Origin: Terriglobales bacterium
GTDB taxonomy: Bacteria > Acidobacteriota > Terriglobia > Terriglobales > Acidobacteriaceae
Reading direction: 5' to 3'
Assembly (NCBI GenBank): GCA_025451215.1
Contig: JANWKU010000057.1
Coordinates: 1 to 46,511 of the forward strand
DNA length: 46,511 nucleotides
Positions 33,906 to 42,132 of this stretch are shown here, piece by piece (within the stretch, counting starts at the first letter, position 1; every line of letters starts with the position of its first letter). A program made the translations under genes and the position numbers. The notes under the pieces are model-generated. The model saw only the letters and a list, made by a program, of their open reading frames with translations, was not told where the DNA came from and ran no database searches.

Positions 33906-35335
33906 GGTTTCTCTGCCTCCGCGGCCGACTTTGAAGTCGCCGCCTTTGTCACTTCTGATTTCACTTTGGGTTCGGGAATTCGAATGGTCCGCCCGGCCCG
34001 GATACGGTTCGGGTCCGTAAGCCAGGGGTTGAGCACCTGGATCTCTCGTACATTCTCTTTGTTATAGGCACCGAGATTGCTCATTGCGATGCTATAGAGC
34101 GTCTGGTCTTGCATCACCCTAATGCTCTTACCGGGAACCACAGCGTCAGGTAAGTTCGGTGAATCTGCACCCGCCGGAGAAGCCTTTGAGGTGGCATCAA
34201 AATGCTCCGATCCGCCCGACGGCATCGGGAGATTCAAGGGCTGCTCTTGTTTCGGAGCATTCGGCAAAGTCGAAGTTGGCTCTGTCGACGCAACGGTGTT
34301 TGCAAATTTCGCAGCCTGCTCCCATCCTGTACGACCACCGTTCGTTTTGTGATGAATTGCACTGGCGCCGAAAACTGCTGCGGCTAACACCAAAGCAGCA
34401 ATCGCAAATCGCGGAATCAACCGGCGGAACTTATTGGGCAATTCGTTCTTCACTTCAATTCTGGAGCTACGGGTAGTCGTCGAGCTCACCGCCGTTTCAG
34501 CAACTGGCGGAGCGTTTTGTTTGACTGTTCTGAGGTCGAAATCCCTGATGACTTCGACAATCGTATCTCCCTGAATCATTCGCTGCTTATTTACACAACC
34601 CAGCGACAGCGCGTTAAAACACAAATTATTGATGTTTCTTGGAATGCCGCCGCTGGCTTCCGCAATCAGTCGCAGCGCAGGGCGGGTAAAAAGGGCAAGT
34701 TCCTCAGCGTAACCCGCAATTTGCAGGCGGTGATTGATGTAGCGCTCGGTTTCATCCCGATCGAACGGGGCGAGCCGCACCATCATGGAAATTCTCTGTC
34801 GAAGCTGCACCAGCGCGGGGGATGCAAGCCGGTCGGCAAGTTGTGTCTGGCCGGCCAGAACGATCTGCATCAGCTTTTCGCTGGTCGTTTCAAAGTTCGA
34901 AAGCATCCGCAAGTGCTCAAGAACAGAGTCTTCGAGATTTTGGGCCTCGTCCACCACCACAACCACACGCCGGCCGGTTCTGGCCTCTTGCAGAAGCATC
35001 TCATTCAACTTCGCCTGCATTTGAACGAGGTCCCCACCGCAATCATCCAAGCCCAGATCCGCCATCAGGCTCCGGAGAAAATCCCGGGGAGTGACGTGGG
35101 TCTGAAACATGAAAACTGTGCGCGCGTTCTTGCTGAGCTGCTGCAAAAGGTGGAAAAGTATCGTCGTTTTGCCCATTCCAGGTGCGGCAACAATCCCCAA
35201 AAAGCCACGGCCTGAAGAAATTCCGTACTCCAGGGAGGCAAGTGCTTCCCGGTGCGTTGGACTCAAATACAAATACCTCGGGTCCGGTGTGACACCGAAA
35301 GGCTGCTCGCGCAAATTGTAAAACTTTAAAACCAT
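33902..35335 (-). CDS. ExeA/exosortase-locus-type AAA ATPase with transmembrane segment and C-terminal LysM domain
   Basis: This 477-residue protein begins with the family hallmark MVLKFYNLREQPFGVTPDPR. Walker A (APGMGKTT, 51-58) and Walker B (VVVVVDEAQN, 124-133) follow, with LRQRI and a sensor-like ASGGIPRNINNLC. A single helix near 309-327 and a Pro/Ser-rich linker lead to a LysM-like domain (~405-454: LYSIAMSNLGAYNKENVREI, IRAGRTIRIPEP). The cytoplasmic ATPase is thus tethered to a periplasmic glycan-binding domain. Related secretion ATPases accompany exosortase EPS loci but are usually about 270 residues. The ATG at 35335 matches the conserved N-terminus. It lies 10 bp after the chain-length gene. 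Confidence 0.88.
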   Translation of the reverse strand: MVLKFYNLREQPFGVTPDPRYLYLSPTHREALASLEYGISSGRGFLGIVAAPGMGKTTILFHLLQQLSKNARTVFMFQTHVTPRDFLRSLMADLGLDDCGGDLVQMQAKLNEMLLQEARTGRRVVVVVDEAQNLEDSVLEHLRMLSNFETTSEKLMQIVLAGQTQLADRLASPALVQLRQRISMMVRLAPFDRDETERYINHRLQIAGYAEELALFTRPALRLIAEASGGIPRNINNLCFNALSLGCVNKQRMIQGDTIVEVIRDFDLRTVKQNAPPVAETAVSSTTTRSSRIEVKNELPNKFRRLIPRFAIAALVLAAAVFGASAIHHKTNGGRTGWEQAAKFANTVASTEPTSTLPNAPKQEQPLNLPMPSGGSEHFDATSKASPAGADSPNLPDAVVPGKSIRVMQDQTLYSIAMSNLGAYNKENVREIQVLNPWLTDPNRIRAGRTIRIPEPKVKSEVTKAATSKSAAEAEKP

Positions 35336-35345
35336 ATGCCTCTGT

Positions 35346-36860
35346 CTATGCCGCCTGCTTGGGGAATGAAGCCAGCACCGGCAACTGCAAAACATTCGAA
35401 ACATCCGCGGGCGTCTGGAATGACGGATCCATATATTCCGCAACAAACCCAAGACCGATACTGACGATCAATGAAAATAAGAAACCCAGAAGGAACACTG
35501 AAATCGGATTGTAAGCCGGAAGGATTGGCACCGTGGGCGCCACGGCCAAAGACACATTTGCCACCCTCTTGGCGTCCAGCGCATCCGCGCTGCGCTCCTG
35601 ATCTCGCTTATGCAGGTAAAGCAGGTAGGAGTCTTCGTTGGCCTTTACTTCCCTCTGAAGATCCGCCTGCGTGATTAATTGTTGATTCAGGTCCACCGTC
35701 TGATTTTTGATTTTTTGCACCGCGCCGGAAAGTGTCGCCACACTTGCCTGCTGGGTCGCAAGATCGGACCGGGTCTTCGCCACATCCTCGCGGAGTAGTT
35801 CATAGGTCGGATCAGTGTCCGTTGTTTGGCCACGCAGATTCATTTTTTGGGCCGCTTCCAACGCAGCTTGCGCCTGGGCAACTTCCAGGTCAGCCTCTTT
35901 TACCAGGGGAAATTCGGGATCGAATTTCACCGCAAGCTCGGCGCGTTTCTGCTGCGCCTGCAACAGCTGGGCGCCGATTTGTTGCACCAGCAGCGCCGCG
36001 GCCGCGTTATCTTCTTTTGTCAGCATGCGCGGTGACATTGTCTTCAAGCGCTCTTCGTCGTCGTTAATCCTGCTCCGGTCTGCGATCACCGCCTGCTCGG
36101 CCAACTGCAATAACGCTTGCGTATCGGCCAGTTGCTTCGCCACCGCGGGCAACTGAATGTCAGGTGCTCCAATCCCCGAAGTCTTCGCGAAATTCGAAAG
36201 CTGCAACTCAGCCGTTTCCAGTGACCGGTGAAATTCGTCGGTCGCCTTTTCAAACACGTCAAGGGATCCCGTTGGGCGATGTGTTTCCAAATGCTTCTGA
36301 AGATAGAGCTTACTGAGCGCAGAAAGTACACACGCCGGAGTTTCCGGATCGCCCGTGCTGCCATAGGTAACATCGATCACGTCCGCCTGCTTTTCAACTT
36401 CGATGTTCTTGTTCAGCACCTTCTGCAGCCGGCGTGCCGCCTTTTCGGTCTTGATCGCCTCACGTTTTGCCGGATCACTCGGCAGCAGAAAATCGGTCAC
36501 GCTGAACTTCTTGGATAACCCGCAAGTGCGAGCCACTTGCCGCAGCGTATCTGGCCCCTGCAACAGCGCCATTTCGGAGTTGATCTGGTCCGGGCTCAGC
36601 ATCTGGTTGGAATTCTGTTGAATGGCACTGGCTGCCGGAGTCACGGAGGGATCGATGCGGTCTTGCAGTACGAGAATCTGCATGGAAGATTCGTAGTACC
36701 GTGCCGCCCAAAACACCGTGAAAAGAATCGTGCCGAGCAACAGACCCGCAAAAGAGGTCAGGATCAACCGCCGCCGGCGAAATCCGACCGCACACCAATC
36801 GCGCAGCGTCGTGAATTTTGTGGATTCCTCGGGACGATTTCGAATTTCTTTATTTTCCAT
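35346..36860 (-). CDS. GumC/Wzc-like polysaccharide chain-length determinant (no kinase domain)
   Basis: This is a 504-residue inner-membrane protein with an N-terminal helix (LILTSFAGLLLGTILFTVFWA), a long coiled-coil periplasmic region and a second helix near the C-terminus (NPISVFLLGFLFSLIVSIGLGFVAEYMD). The Wzz-type architecture without a fused kinase pairs it with the separately encoded BY-kinase-like protein. The ATG at 36860 is preferred (AAGGA about 8 nt upstream); an ATG three codons earlier is in frame. It is the second chain-length protein in the window, next to the Wza-type exporter, and is probably the one that docks to it. Confidence 0.92.
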   Translation of the reverse strand: MENKEIRNRPEESTKFTTLRDWCAVGFRRRRLILTSFAGLLLGTILFTVFWAARYYESSMQILVLQDRIDPSVTPAASAIQQNSNQMLSPDQINSEMALLQGPDTLRQVARTCGLSKKFSVTDFLLPSDPAKREAIKTEKAARRLQKVLNKNIEVEKQADVIDVTYGSTGDPETPACVLSALSKLYLQKHLETHRPTGSLDVFEKATDEFHRSLETAELQLSNFAKTSGIGAPDIQLPAVAKQLADTQALLQLAEQAVIADRSRINDDEERLKTMSPRMLTKEDNAAAALLVQQIGAQLLQAQQKRAELAVKFDPEFPLVKEADLEVAQAQAALEAAQKMNLRGQTTDTDPTYELLREDVAKTRSDLATQQASVATLSGAVQKIKNQTVDLNQQLITQADLQREVKANEDSYLLYLHKRDQERSADALDAKRVANVSLAVAPTVPILPAYNPISVFLLGFLFSLIVSIGLGFVAEYMDPSFQTPADVSNVLQLPVLASFPKQAA

Positions 36861-36905
36861 CTCTGTCATCCTTTTTCCCGGAAATTAAGCCGCTCTGTCG
36901 CCCAA

Positions 36906-37631
36906 TTAGAAATTCACGCCCGGATCGTAGTAAGCCCCGAAACTATAGGGCACGTACTTGCGAAATTTGGTAATGAAGTTTTCCGGCACGAACAACATAT
37001 CCCCGGCTTGCAGATGCGGATCTTCGGAGGGGTCTTTGCCGTTCAGAATTTTTTTGATCTCGTAGCATTTCACTTCCGCCCACCCACTCGCTACTCGATG
37101 CATCACAAATACTTGCTGCCGCGAGCTGGGTGCCATCCCACCAGCAATGGCGAGCGCTTCCGTCAGCGTCGTATCCCGACGCAGTTCGTATTGGCCGGGC
37201 TTGGTGACCTGCCCGTTGACAGAAAAATAGGGCTTTTGAAAATCTCGCAGGTCAACTGTTACCATTGGCTCTTTGAGGATCTTGGCCTTTACGTAGGCGT
37301 CTCGAATCGCCACCTGCGCCTGGTCCAGGTTGAAGCCTTCCAGCCGGATCGAACCTGCTCCGAGAAGACTTATGTATCCGTCGGGCTGCACGGTAATGAC
37401 TTGGTTGTATTCAGGCGAGAGCGGAAACGTGATGGTGATGCTATCGGACCTCTGGATCGTGTATCGCGGCCGATGCTGGAGCTCTGGACGCGGATCATCA
37501 CCTGTTGCCGCGGAGCTGGTTGCAACTTCCGCGCTGCGGCTCATATTCAATTGTTGACCAGACGCCGGCAACACCACGAACATCGCCGTTAACACACCCA
37601 TGGTCGCAAAGAGATCGAATCTTACTCGCAT
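36906..37631 (-). CDS. Wza-type outer-membrane polysaccharide export protein
   Basis: This 241-residue exported protein has a signal peptide ending near ASGQQ and no lipobox. It has a polysaccharide biosynthesis/export domain (PRYTIQRSDSITITFPLS; VTVQPDGYISLLGAGSI), one SLBB domain (PYFSVNGQVTKPGQYELR, LTEALAIAGG) and a C-terminal ARAGDMLFVPE-like element. It would form the periplasmic/outer-membrane export channel for the polymer. The ATG at 37631 has GAGGAG 8 nt upstream; in-frame codons up to 37679 are ignored. It is the first gene of the main minus-strand EPS run. Confidence 0.92.
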   Translation of the reverse strand: MRVRFDLFATMGVLTAMFVVLPASGQQLNMSRSAEVATSSAATGDDPRPELQHRPRYTIQRSDSITITFPLSPEYNQVITVQPDGYISLLGAGSIRLEGFNLDQAQVAIRDAYVKAKILKEPMVTVDLRDFQKPYFSVNGQVTKPGQYELRRDTTLTEALAIAGGMAPSSRQQVFVMHRVASGWAEVKCYEIKKILNGKDPSEDPHLQAGDMLFVPENFITKFRKYVPYSFGAYYDPGVNF

Positions 37632-37987
37632 AATACTTTCTCCTCTACGTAACATTTCGGCATCAAGCTTTCCGGCCATTCAACCGAACTTTCTGTCGTC
37701 CCGGCTTGCGGATGCAAAAAAGAATGGCCAGCATCACGCCAACCGCGGTCGCCCTTCTTGAAAAGCTTCTTGGGCTTGGCGGATTACTTCTCTTTTTGTT
37801 GGTGACAGGAGCCTACTCGACCCTGATTATTTTTGTTCCTTTAATCTTTCGTTCATACGTATCCGTTATTCTTATCGCTTGCTAAGTTGGGCTGCGGGGG
37901 AAGGAGAATAACCTCGCAACCCGAATGAATTCAACAGAATTTTCGTACCATAAGTACTAAGATTTCGGTTTGCTTGCCCGCTGACTT

Positions 37988-38006
37988 TGTCTCAAAACTG
38001 TCTCAA
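37988..38006. repeat. Two direct repeats TGTCTCAA at 11-bp period
   Basis: The octamer TGTCTCAA occurs twice, exactly 11 bp apart (37988 and 37999), about one helical turn. Such in-phase repeats are typical of tandem regulator binding sites. Upstream of the wza-like gene by ~360 bp. Confidence 0.4.
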
Positions 38007-38122
38007 CCGGCCCAGAAATCTCGGGGCGACGGCCTCTGATCAGGAATGCCCTGACGGCGCTTTTATGAATTTTCCCGCGAGAAATGATGAAAATCTATAC
38101 GTTGGGAGCTTTCGGGGAGAGG

Positions 38123-38152
38123 TTGGCGATTAAAATAGAGGTAATTTATACT
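38123..38152 (+). promoter_or_regulatory. Sigma-70-like promoter ahead of a small ORF
   Basis: A -35-like TTGGCG and a -10 TATACT (5 of 6) are separated by 18 bp. Transcription would run towards the small ORF at 38338-38523 with a ~180-nt leader. The -35 match is only moderate. Confidence 0.35.
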
Positions 38153-38209
38153 ACTTCTGACTACTTACTCTTCTTTGTGCTGGCGTTTCGGTAATCGATA
38201 TTCGAACAA

Positions 38210-38228
38210 TTAACTGCATCACAGTTAA
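38210..38228. repeat. Inverted repeat TTAACTG-N5-CAGTTAA
   Basis: These are perfect 7-bp arms around a 5-bp centre in an AT-rich patch. The form fits an operator for a dimeric helix-turn-helix regulator; it lies downstream of the sigma-70-like promoter. Confidence 0.45.
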
Positions 38229-38337
38229 ATAACTACACCAGCATAAAAATGCAACGTTCCGATGTGGTTGGGCGCCAAAAAATCGCCCCGTCTTGACCAT
38301 TTCCCCTCACCTGAGGTCGAAATCCATCGGAGCGGGA

Positions 38338-38523
38338 ATGCAGGATTCGTATCCGCGGGCGTCCGTCAGTTCCAGCCGCCGATTTGAGGTGATCACCGAA
38401 GGTCAGAGAAGCTCTCTGATGCTTCCCCGAGCCAGTGCAGGTAGCATTTTGGATGCTTCGCTCGTCTTATCCCGGGTGGCCCTCCTGGAGCAGCAGTTGG
38501 GAAGGCTCAGGGAAGAAAACTAG
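38338..38523 (+). CDS. Small hypothetical protein with C-terminal coiled coil
   Basis: This 61-residue ORF starts at an ATG with GGAG 5 nt upstream. It begins MQDSYPRASVSSS and ends with a heptad-like amphipathic helix (LSRVALLEQQLGRLREEN). It is the only candidate gene on the plus strand here, and its stop overlaps the stop of the convergent lipoprotein gene (shared CTAG). I do not recognise a family. It could be a small regulator or adaptor that dimerises through the coil, or a non-functional ORF. A TTG further upstream (38293) is also in frame. Confidence 0.4.
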   Translation: MQDSYPRASVSSSRRFEVITEGQRSSLMLPRASAGSILDASLVLSRVALLEQQLGRLREEN

Positions 38524-41144
38524 GGGATATTGGCTGACGCTTCGTTCGAGTACGTGCTCTCGTTGCCACTCGAATCCACAGCCGTAGTCACATAATAATA
38601 AGTAACGCCGTTCTGGACGGCCGAGTCGGTGTAATTCACTCCTCCCACCAACCCTCCGTTCACCTTCGAATAGCCGCTACCGCTCGTTGTGCTCCGGTAT
38701 ACGTTGTACCCAGAAACTGTAGAAGTGCTCGCAGTCCAGGACAAACTGACTGTATGCGGTGTCGCCTGCACGCCACTGCCAGTCAGCGCAATCGTCGCTG
38801 GCGAGCCGGTCGCATTGCTGCTAACCGTAACGCTGCCACTCACGCTCCCGGCTGTCGTTGGGCTGAAGATTACGCTAAACGTCAATTTCTGCGATGGAGA
38901 CAGTGTCACAGGCACGCTGGCTCCACTCAACGAAAAACCTGTGCCGCTCACGCTAATCTGCGAAATCTGGACATTCGAGTTGCCCGTATTGGTGATCGTC
39001 TCGGTCTGCGTCGAAGACAATCCGGTATCCACGTTACCGAAGCTAACGCTTGTCGTACTCAACGAAAGTGTCTCGGTCGCCGCAATACCCGTCCCGCTCA
39101 AGGAAACACCGCTCGGAGATCCCGCGGCATTGCTCACCATCGAAATGCTGCCGCTTGCCGGACCCGTTGCCGAGGGTTGAAATTGCGCGTTGAACGTGCT
39201 CGATTGACCCGGATTAATGGACAAAGGCAAGCTCAGGCCACTGGTGCTGAACCCAGTCCCTGTCACGCTCGCCTGCGTAATTGTCAGCGTCGCGTTTCCT
39301 GGGTTGCTTACTTGGATGGTCTGCGAATTGGCCGCACCCACCACTACGTTGCCGAAATTTGCACTCGATGGTGTAAGGCTGATCCCCGCTTGCAGGCCGG
39401 TCCCGCTCACTCCGATTACGATGCTGGAGCCTTGGGAATTCGTAACCGTAATGTTCCCGCTCACGGTTTCCGCCGCCGTCGGACTGAACTTCACGCTCAT
39501 CGTTTGGCTCTGTCCAGCAGGTAGGGTCACTGGCAGGCTTATCCCGCTTTCGCTTACGTCTTTCGCACTGACGGTCACTTGAGAAATCGTCAAGCTTGAG
39601 TTCCCGCCATTCGTCAGCGTCACCGTCTTCGTGCTCGAACTACCCGCAACCACATTCCCAAAACTCAAGCCCGTCGGATTCGCCGACAGCGTAACGGTGG
39701 ATGCCACTCCTGTCCCGCTCAAGGAGATCTTCGCGGGAGAGTTCGGTGCATTGCTGGAAACCGTGACCGTCGCAGCCAGGCTTCCAGCCGTCGTTGGCGC
39801 GAATACCGCACTAAACGTCGTGCTGGCACCTGCGGCCAGGCTCGCCGGAGTTGTCAACCCGCTCAGGCTATAACCAACTCCGCTTACTCCAAGCTGCGAA
39901 ATCGTCAGGGAAGAATTGCCCGTGTTGGTCAGTGTAAAAGTCTGCGACTTTGTTTGTCCGTCAACCACGCTTCCGTAAGCAAAACTCGATGGCGTAACAG
40001 ACAATCCCGCCTGAACTCCTGTGCCAGTAACCGGGATCGTCAGAGGTGAACCGTTCGCGTTACTGGTCACCGTTATGCTGCCGGTAATGCTACCCGCCGA
40101 TATCGGCGCAAAAACAACGTTCAAGGTGGCTGTAGCTGATGGGATCAATGTGTAAGGAACGCTGATTCCATTCACCGTTACGTCGGCGCCAGTCGCCGCA
40201 ATGTTGGTGATCTGCACGGCGGCATTGCCCGTGTTGCTCAGCGTAATTTGTTTCGTTGCGTTGCTACCCGTGGCCACGGTTCCAAAACTCAGTGAACTGG
40301 GATTGCCCTGGAGCTGCCCCAACGCAGCCGTCGACCCCGTCCCATCCAGAGTAACGCTCGTCGTCGGGTTTGTCGGATCGTTGCTCGTAATCGTCAAGCT
40401 TCCAGTGACCGCCCCCGCGGCCGTGGGCTTAAAGGTGAGGGCCACCGGCGTCGACTGTCCCGCGCTGATCGTTTTCGGTGTTGTAATCCCAGCCAGCCCA
40501 AATTCCGCGCCCGTCAGAGAAATTACAGAGATCGTCAAATCGGAGCCGCCGGTGTTCGAAATCGTCAGGTTTGCATTACCTGTCGAGCCAACGCTTGCAG
40601 TCCCAAATTGAACCGCTGCGCTGCTCACGGAAATCTGCGGACCCGGTGTCACTGCGGTCGCCGAAAGGTTGAGTGTTGCGGGTGAGCTGCCATCGCTCCC
40701 CTGGACCGTTAGCGTTCCGCTGATCGTTCCCGCGGCTGTTGGCGTGACTGCCACCGTCAAGTTGCTGGACTGCCCCATGGCCATAGCGATCGGAAACGTT
40801 GCACCGGGCAAGCTGAACGCTGGATTGGAAAACGTCGCTTGAGTAATCGATACCGTGGTATTGCCCGTGTTTGAGATCGAAACCGACTGCGTGGCCTGCT
40901 TACCCACTCCCACTTTTCCAAAACTCACGCTGGTGGGATTCAGTTGAAACGCAGCCTGGATCGCCGACTTTGCACCGCTTACCAACCCGGAACAACCGCT
41001 GAGAAAGCCGGTCGAAGTGAGAGCAACCACCAGGAGAACGGACCTTCGAATGCCATTAAAGCTGGAACGCCGCCGGGCCCCCTCAATCTTGGTGCTGACG
41101 ATTCCCCCGATTTGCATGGCCTGCCCCTCCGCGTTCTTCATCAC
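38520..41144 (-). CDS. Choice-of-anchor D repeat lipoprotein with C-terminal fibronectin type III domain
   Basis: This is an 874-residue exported protein. A signal region with the lipobox FLSGC (about residue 51) is followed by seven tandem repeats of about 100 residues, each opening with a pattern such as SVSFGNV-x2-G and closing near SGTGV. These are Ser/Thr/Gly-rich immunoglobulin-like (ASH/choice-of-anchor D) modules. The last ~85 residues form a fibronectin type III domain (SLSWTASTSTVSGYNVYRS, YYYVTTAVDSSGNES). It is probably a cell-surface adhesin or matrix protein. Low-complexity composition explains the long antisense ORFs. Despite the family name, no C-terminal sorting tail is present; the anchor is the N-terminal lipid. 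Confidence 0.85.
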   Translation of the reverse strand: MMKNAEGQAMQIGGIVSTKIEGARRRSSFNGIRRSVLLVVALTSTGFLSGCSGLVSGAKSAIQAAFQLNPTSVSFGKVGVGKQATQSVSISNTGNTTVSITQATFSNPAFSLPGATFPIAMAMGQSSNLTVAVTPTAAGTISGTLTVQGSDGSSPATLNLSATAVTPGPQISVSSAAVQFGTASVGSTGNANLTISNTGGSDLTISVISLTGAEFGLAGITTPKTISAGQSTPVALTFKPTAAGAVTGSLTITSNDPTNPTTSVTLDGTGSTAALGQLQGNPSSLSFGTVATGSNATKQITLSNTGNAAVQITNIAATGADVTVNGISVPYTLIPSATATLNVVFAPISAGSITGSITVTSNANGSPLTIPVTGTGVQAGLSVTPSSFAYGSVVDGQTKSQTFTLTNTGNSSLTISQLGVSGVGYSLSGLTTPASLAAGASTTFSAVFAPTTAGSLAATVTVSSNAPNSPAKISLSGTGVASTVTLSANPTGLSFGNVVAGSSSTKTVTLTNGGNSSLTISQVTVSAKDVSESGISLPVTLPAGQSQTMSVKFSPTAAETVSGNITVTNSQGSSIVIGVSGTGLQAGISLTPSSANFGNVVVGAANSQTIQVSNPGNATLTITQASVTGTGFSTSGLSLPLSINPGQSSTFNAQFQPSATGPASGSISMVSNAAGSPSGVSLSGTGIAATETLSLSTTSVSFGNVDTGLSSTQTETITNTGNSNVQISQISVSGTGFSLSGASVPVTLSPSQKLTFSVIFSPTTAGSVSGSVTVSSNATGSPATIALTGSGVQATPHTVSLSWTASTSTVSGYNVYRSTTSGSGYSKVNGGLVGGVNYTDSAVQNGVTYYYVTTAVDSSGNESTYSNEASANIP

Positions 41145-41587
41145 AAATGGAGGGTAATGGTACTAGGTGCGCCTCGACTACTGGCGTGAGGAACAAATTC
41201 GGGCCAGTTCCCAGTCCTGTCCGCGGGATAGCCCCAGACCTGCCCTTTTGACTATGACCTGACCAAGGGGAGCGTCGGTGACGTCCACCTGACCACTCTC
41301 ACTGCCGAGAATTCAAGTAACCCGTTTATTTATATAATGTTAAGAGACGACAATTGCGGTGCTGTCAATTGCCAGCGTCACATTCCACCCGATTGCCAGC
41401 TTAGAAATGTCCGTTACGAGAAGTAGCGCCGCCTCAAACGGGCGCGCGGAAAGGAGTCTCAATTCACGATTGCGCTGAAATTTCCGCAATGGCGCCCAAA
41501 CCGGGTACAAGGTCTGGCAATCTCCCGCTCAACCAGAAGCTCTTGCAAGACCTTCGGGCAATCAAATCAACCTCGTTCTTTGGAGGC
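41145..41587. other. Interval upstream of the repeat lipoprotein gene
   Basis: There are 443 bases without a supported gene. The interval contains an AT-rich patch near 41328-41340 and two direct repeats ATTGCCAGC at 41369 and 41393. No promoter with correct spacing was found. Confidence 0.4.
41369..41401 (-). repeat. Two direct repeats ATTGCCAGC 24 bp apart
   Basis: Nine-base repeats start at 41369 and 41393. On the minus strand each reads GCTGGCAAT and so contains the TGGCA core of a sigma-54 -24 element, but neither has a correctly spaced -12 GC. They may be activator sites for the lipoprotein gene. Confidence 0.35.
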
Positions 41588-42124
41588 TTACGTTGCAATG
41601 TCTCTGAGTGGGTGACCCGCTCGATCCTTCTCCGAAACGATTGGATCTCCGCGCAGCGGCCATGGGATCGCAAGTTCCGGATCGTTCCAGAGCAGTGTGC
41701 GCTCTTCCCGGGGAGCGTAGAATTCCGTCACCTTGTATGCGACGTCCGCCGATTCCGACAACGTATAAAATCCGTGCGCGAAACCCTTCGGAATCCAAAT
41801 TGTCTTTTGTTCCTCGGCGTTTATATGAATCGCGGCCCATTTCCCGAAGCTGCGCGAGCCAGGTCGGATATCCACAGCCAAATCATAAATCTCCCCCTGG
41901 AGGACACGAATCAGCTTCCCCTGAGGGTTCCCAACCTGGTAGTGCAAGCCGCGAAGAACCCCGCGCCTTGAACGCGATTGATTGTCCTGCACGAATCGTT
42001 CGGTTATGCCGGCCGCCGCATACGTTTTTTCGTTGTAGGTCTCGAGAAAAAATCCCCGGATGTCCGAAAAGACCTCCGGCTCCAGTACGAGAACTCCCTC
42101 AAGTTCCGTCCGATGGATCCGCAT
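41588..42124 (-). CDS. rmlC: dTDP-4-dehydrorhamnose 3,5-epimerase
   Basis: This cupin-fold epimerase of 178 residues converts dTDP-4-keto-6-deoxyglucose to dTDP-4-keto-L-rhamnose. It has the family pattern FSDIRGFFLETYNE, RGVLRGLHYQ with the catalytic histidine, the LIRVLQGEIYDLAVDIR strand pair, and WIPKGFAHGFY. It completes the rhamnose pathway with rmlA, rmlB and rmlD, which lie 27 kb to the left on the other strand. It follows the small ORF by 8 bp and the sigma-54 activator gene, and is probably transcribed with them. Confidence 0.95.
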   Translation of the reverse strand: MRIHRTELEGVLVLEPEVFSDIRGFFLETYNEKTYAAAGITERFVQDNQSRSRRGVLRGLHYQVGNPQGKLIRVLQGEIYDLAVDIRPGSRSFGKWAAIHINAEEQKTIWIPKGFAHGFYTLSESADVAYKVTEFYAPREERTLLWNDPELAIPWPLRGDPIVSEKDRAGHPLRDIAT

Positions 42125-42132
42125 TTATTCCC

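Larger units (their letters stand above)
37632..38337. other. Regulatory interval upstream of the export operon
   Basis: This region of about 700 bases is free of recognisable genes. It contains direct repeats at 37988-38006, a plus-strand sigma-70-like promoter at 38123-38152 and an inverted repeat at 38210-38228. The minus-strand promoter for the export operon should be here, but I could not identify a convincing one. Confidence 0.45.

Noticed and set aside
37700-37725. TGGCCATTCTTTTTTGCAT on the minus strand as a sigma-54 promoter for the wza-like gene
   Set aside because: The GG-GC separation is two bases too long; such spacing normally abolishes sigma-54 recognition.
38689-40611. Several plus-strand open frames rich in Val, Leu and Pro
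   Set aside because: They are antisense to the seven repeats of the choice-of-anchor D lipoprotein; their mutual similarity simply mirrors the repeats.
41513-41528. TGGCAATCTCCCGCT as a sigma-54 promoter
   Set aside because: GG and GC are one base closer than the required spacing and it would point into the end of rmlC.
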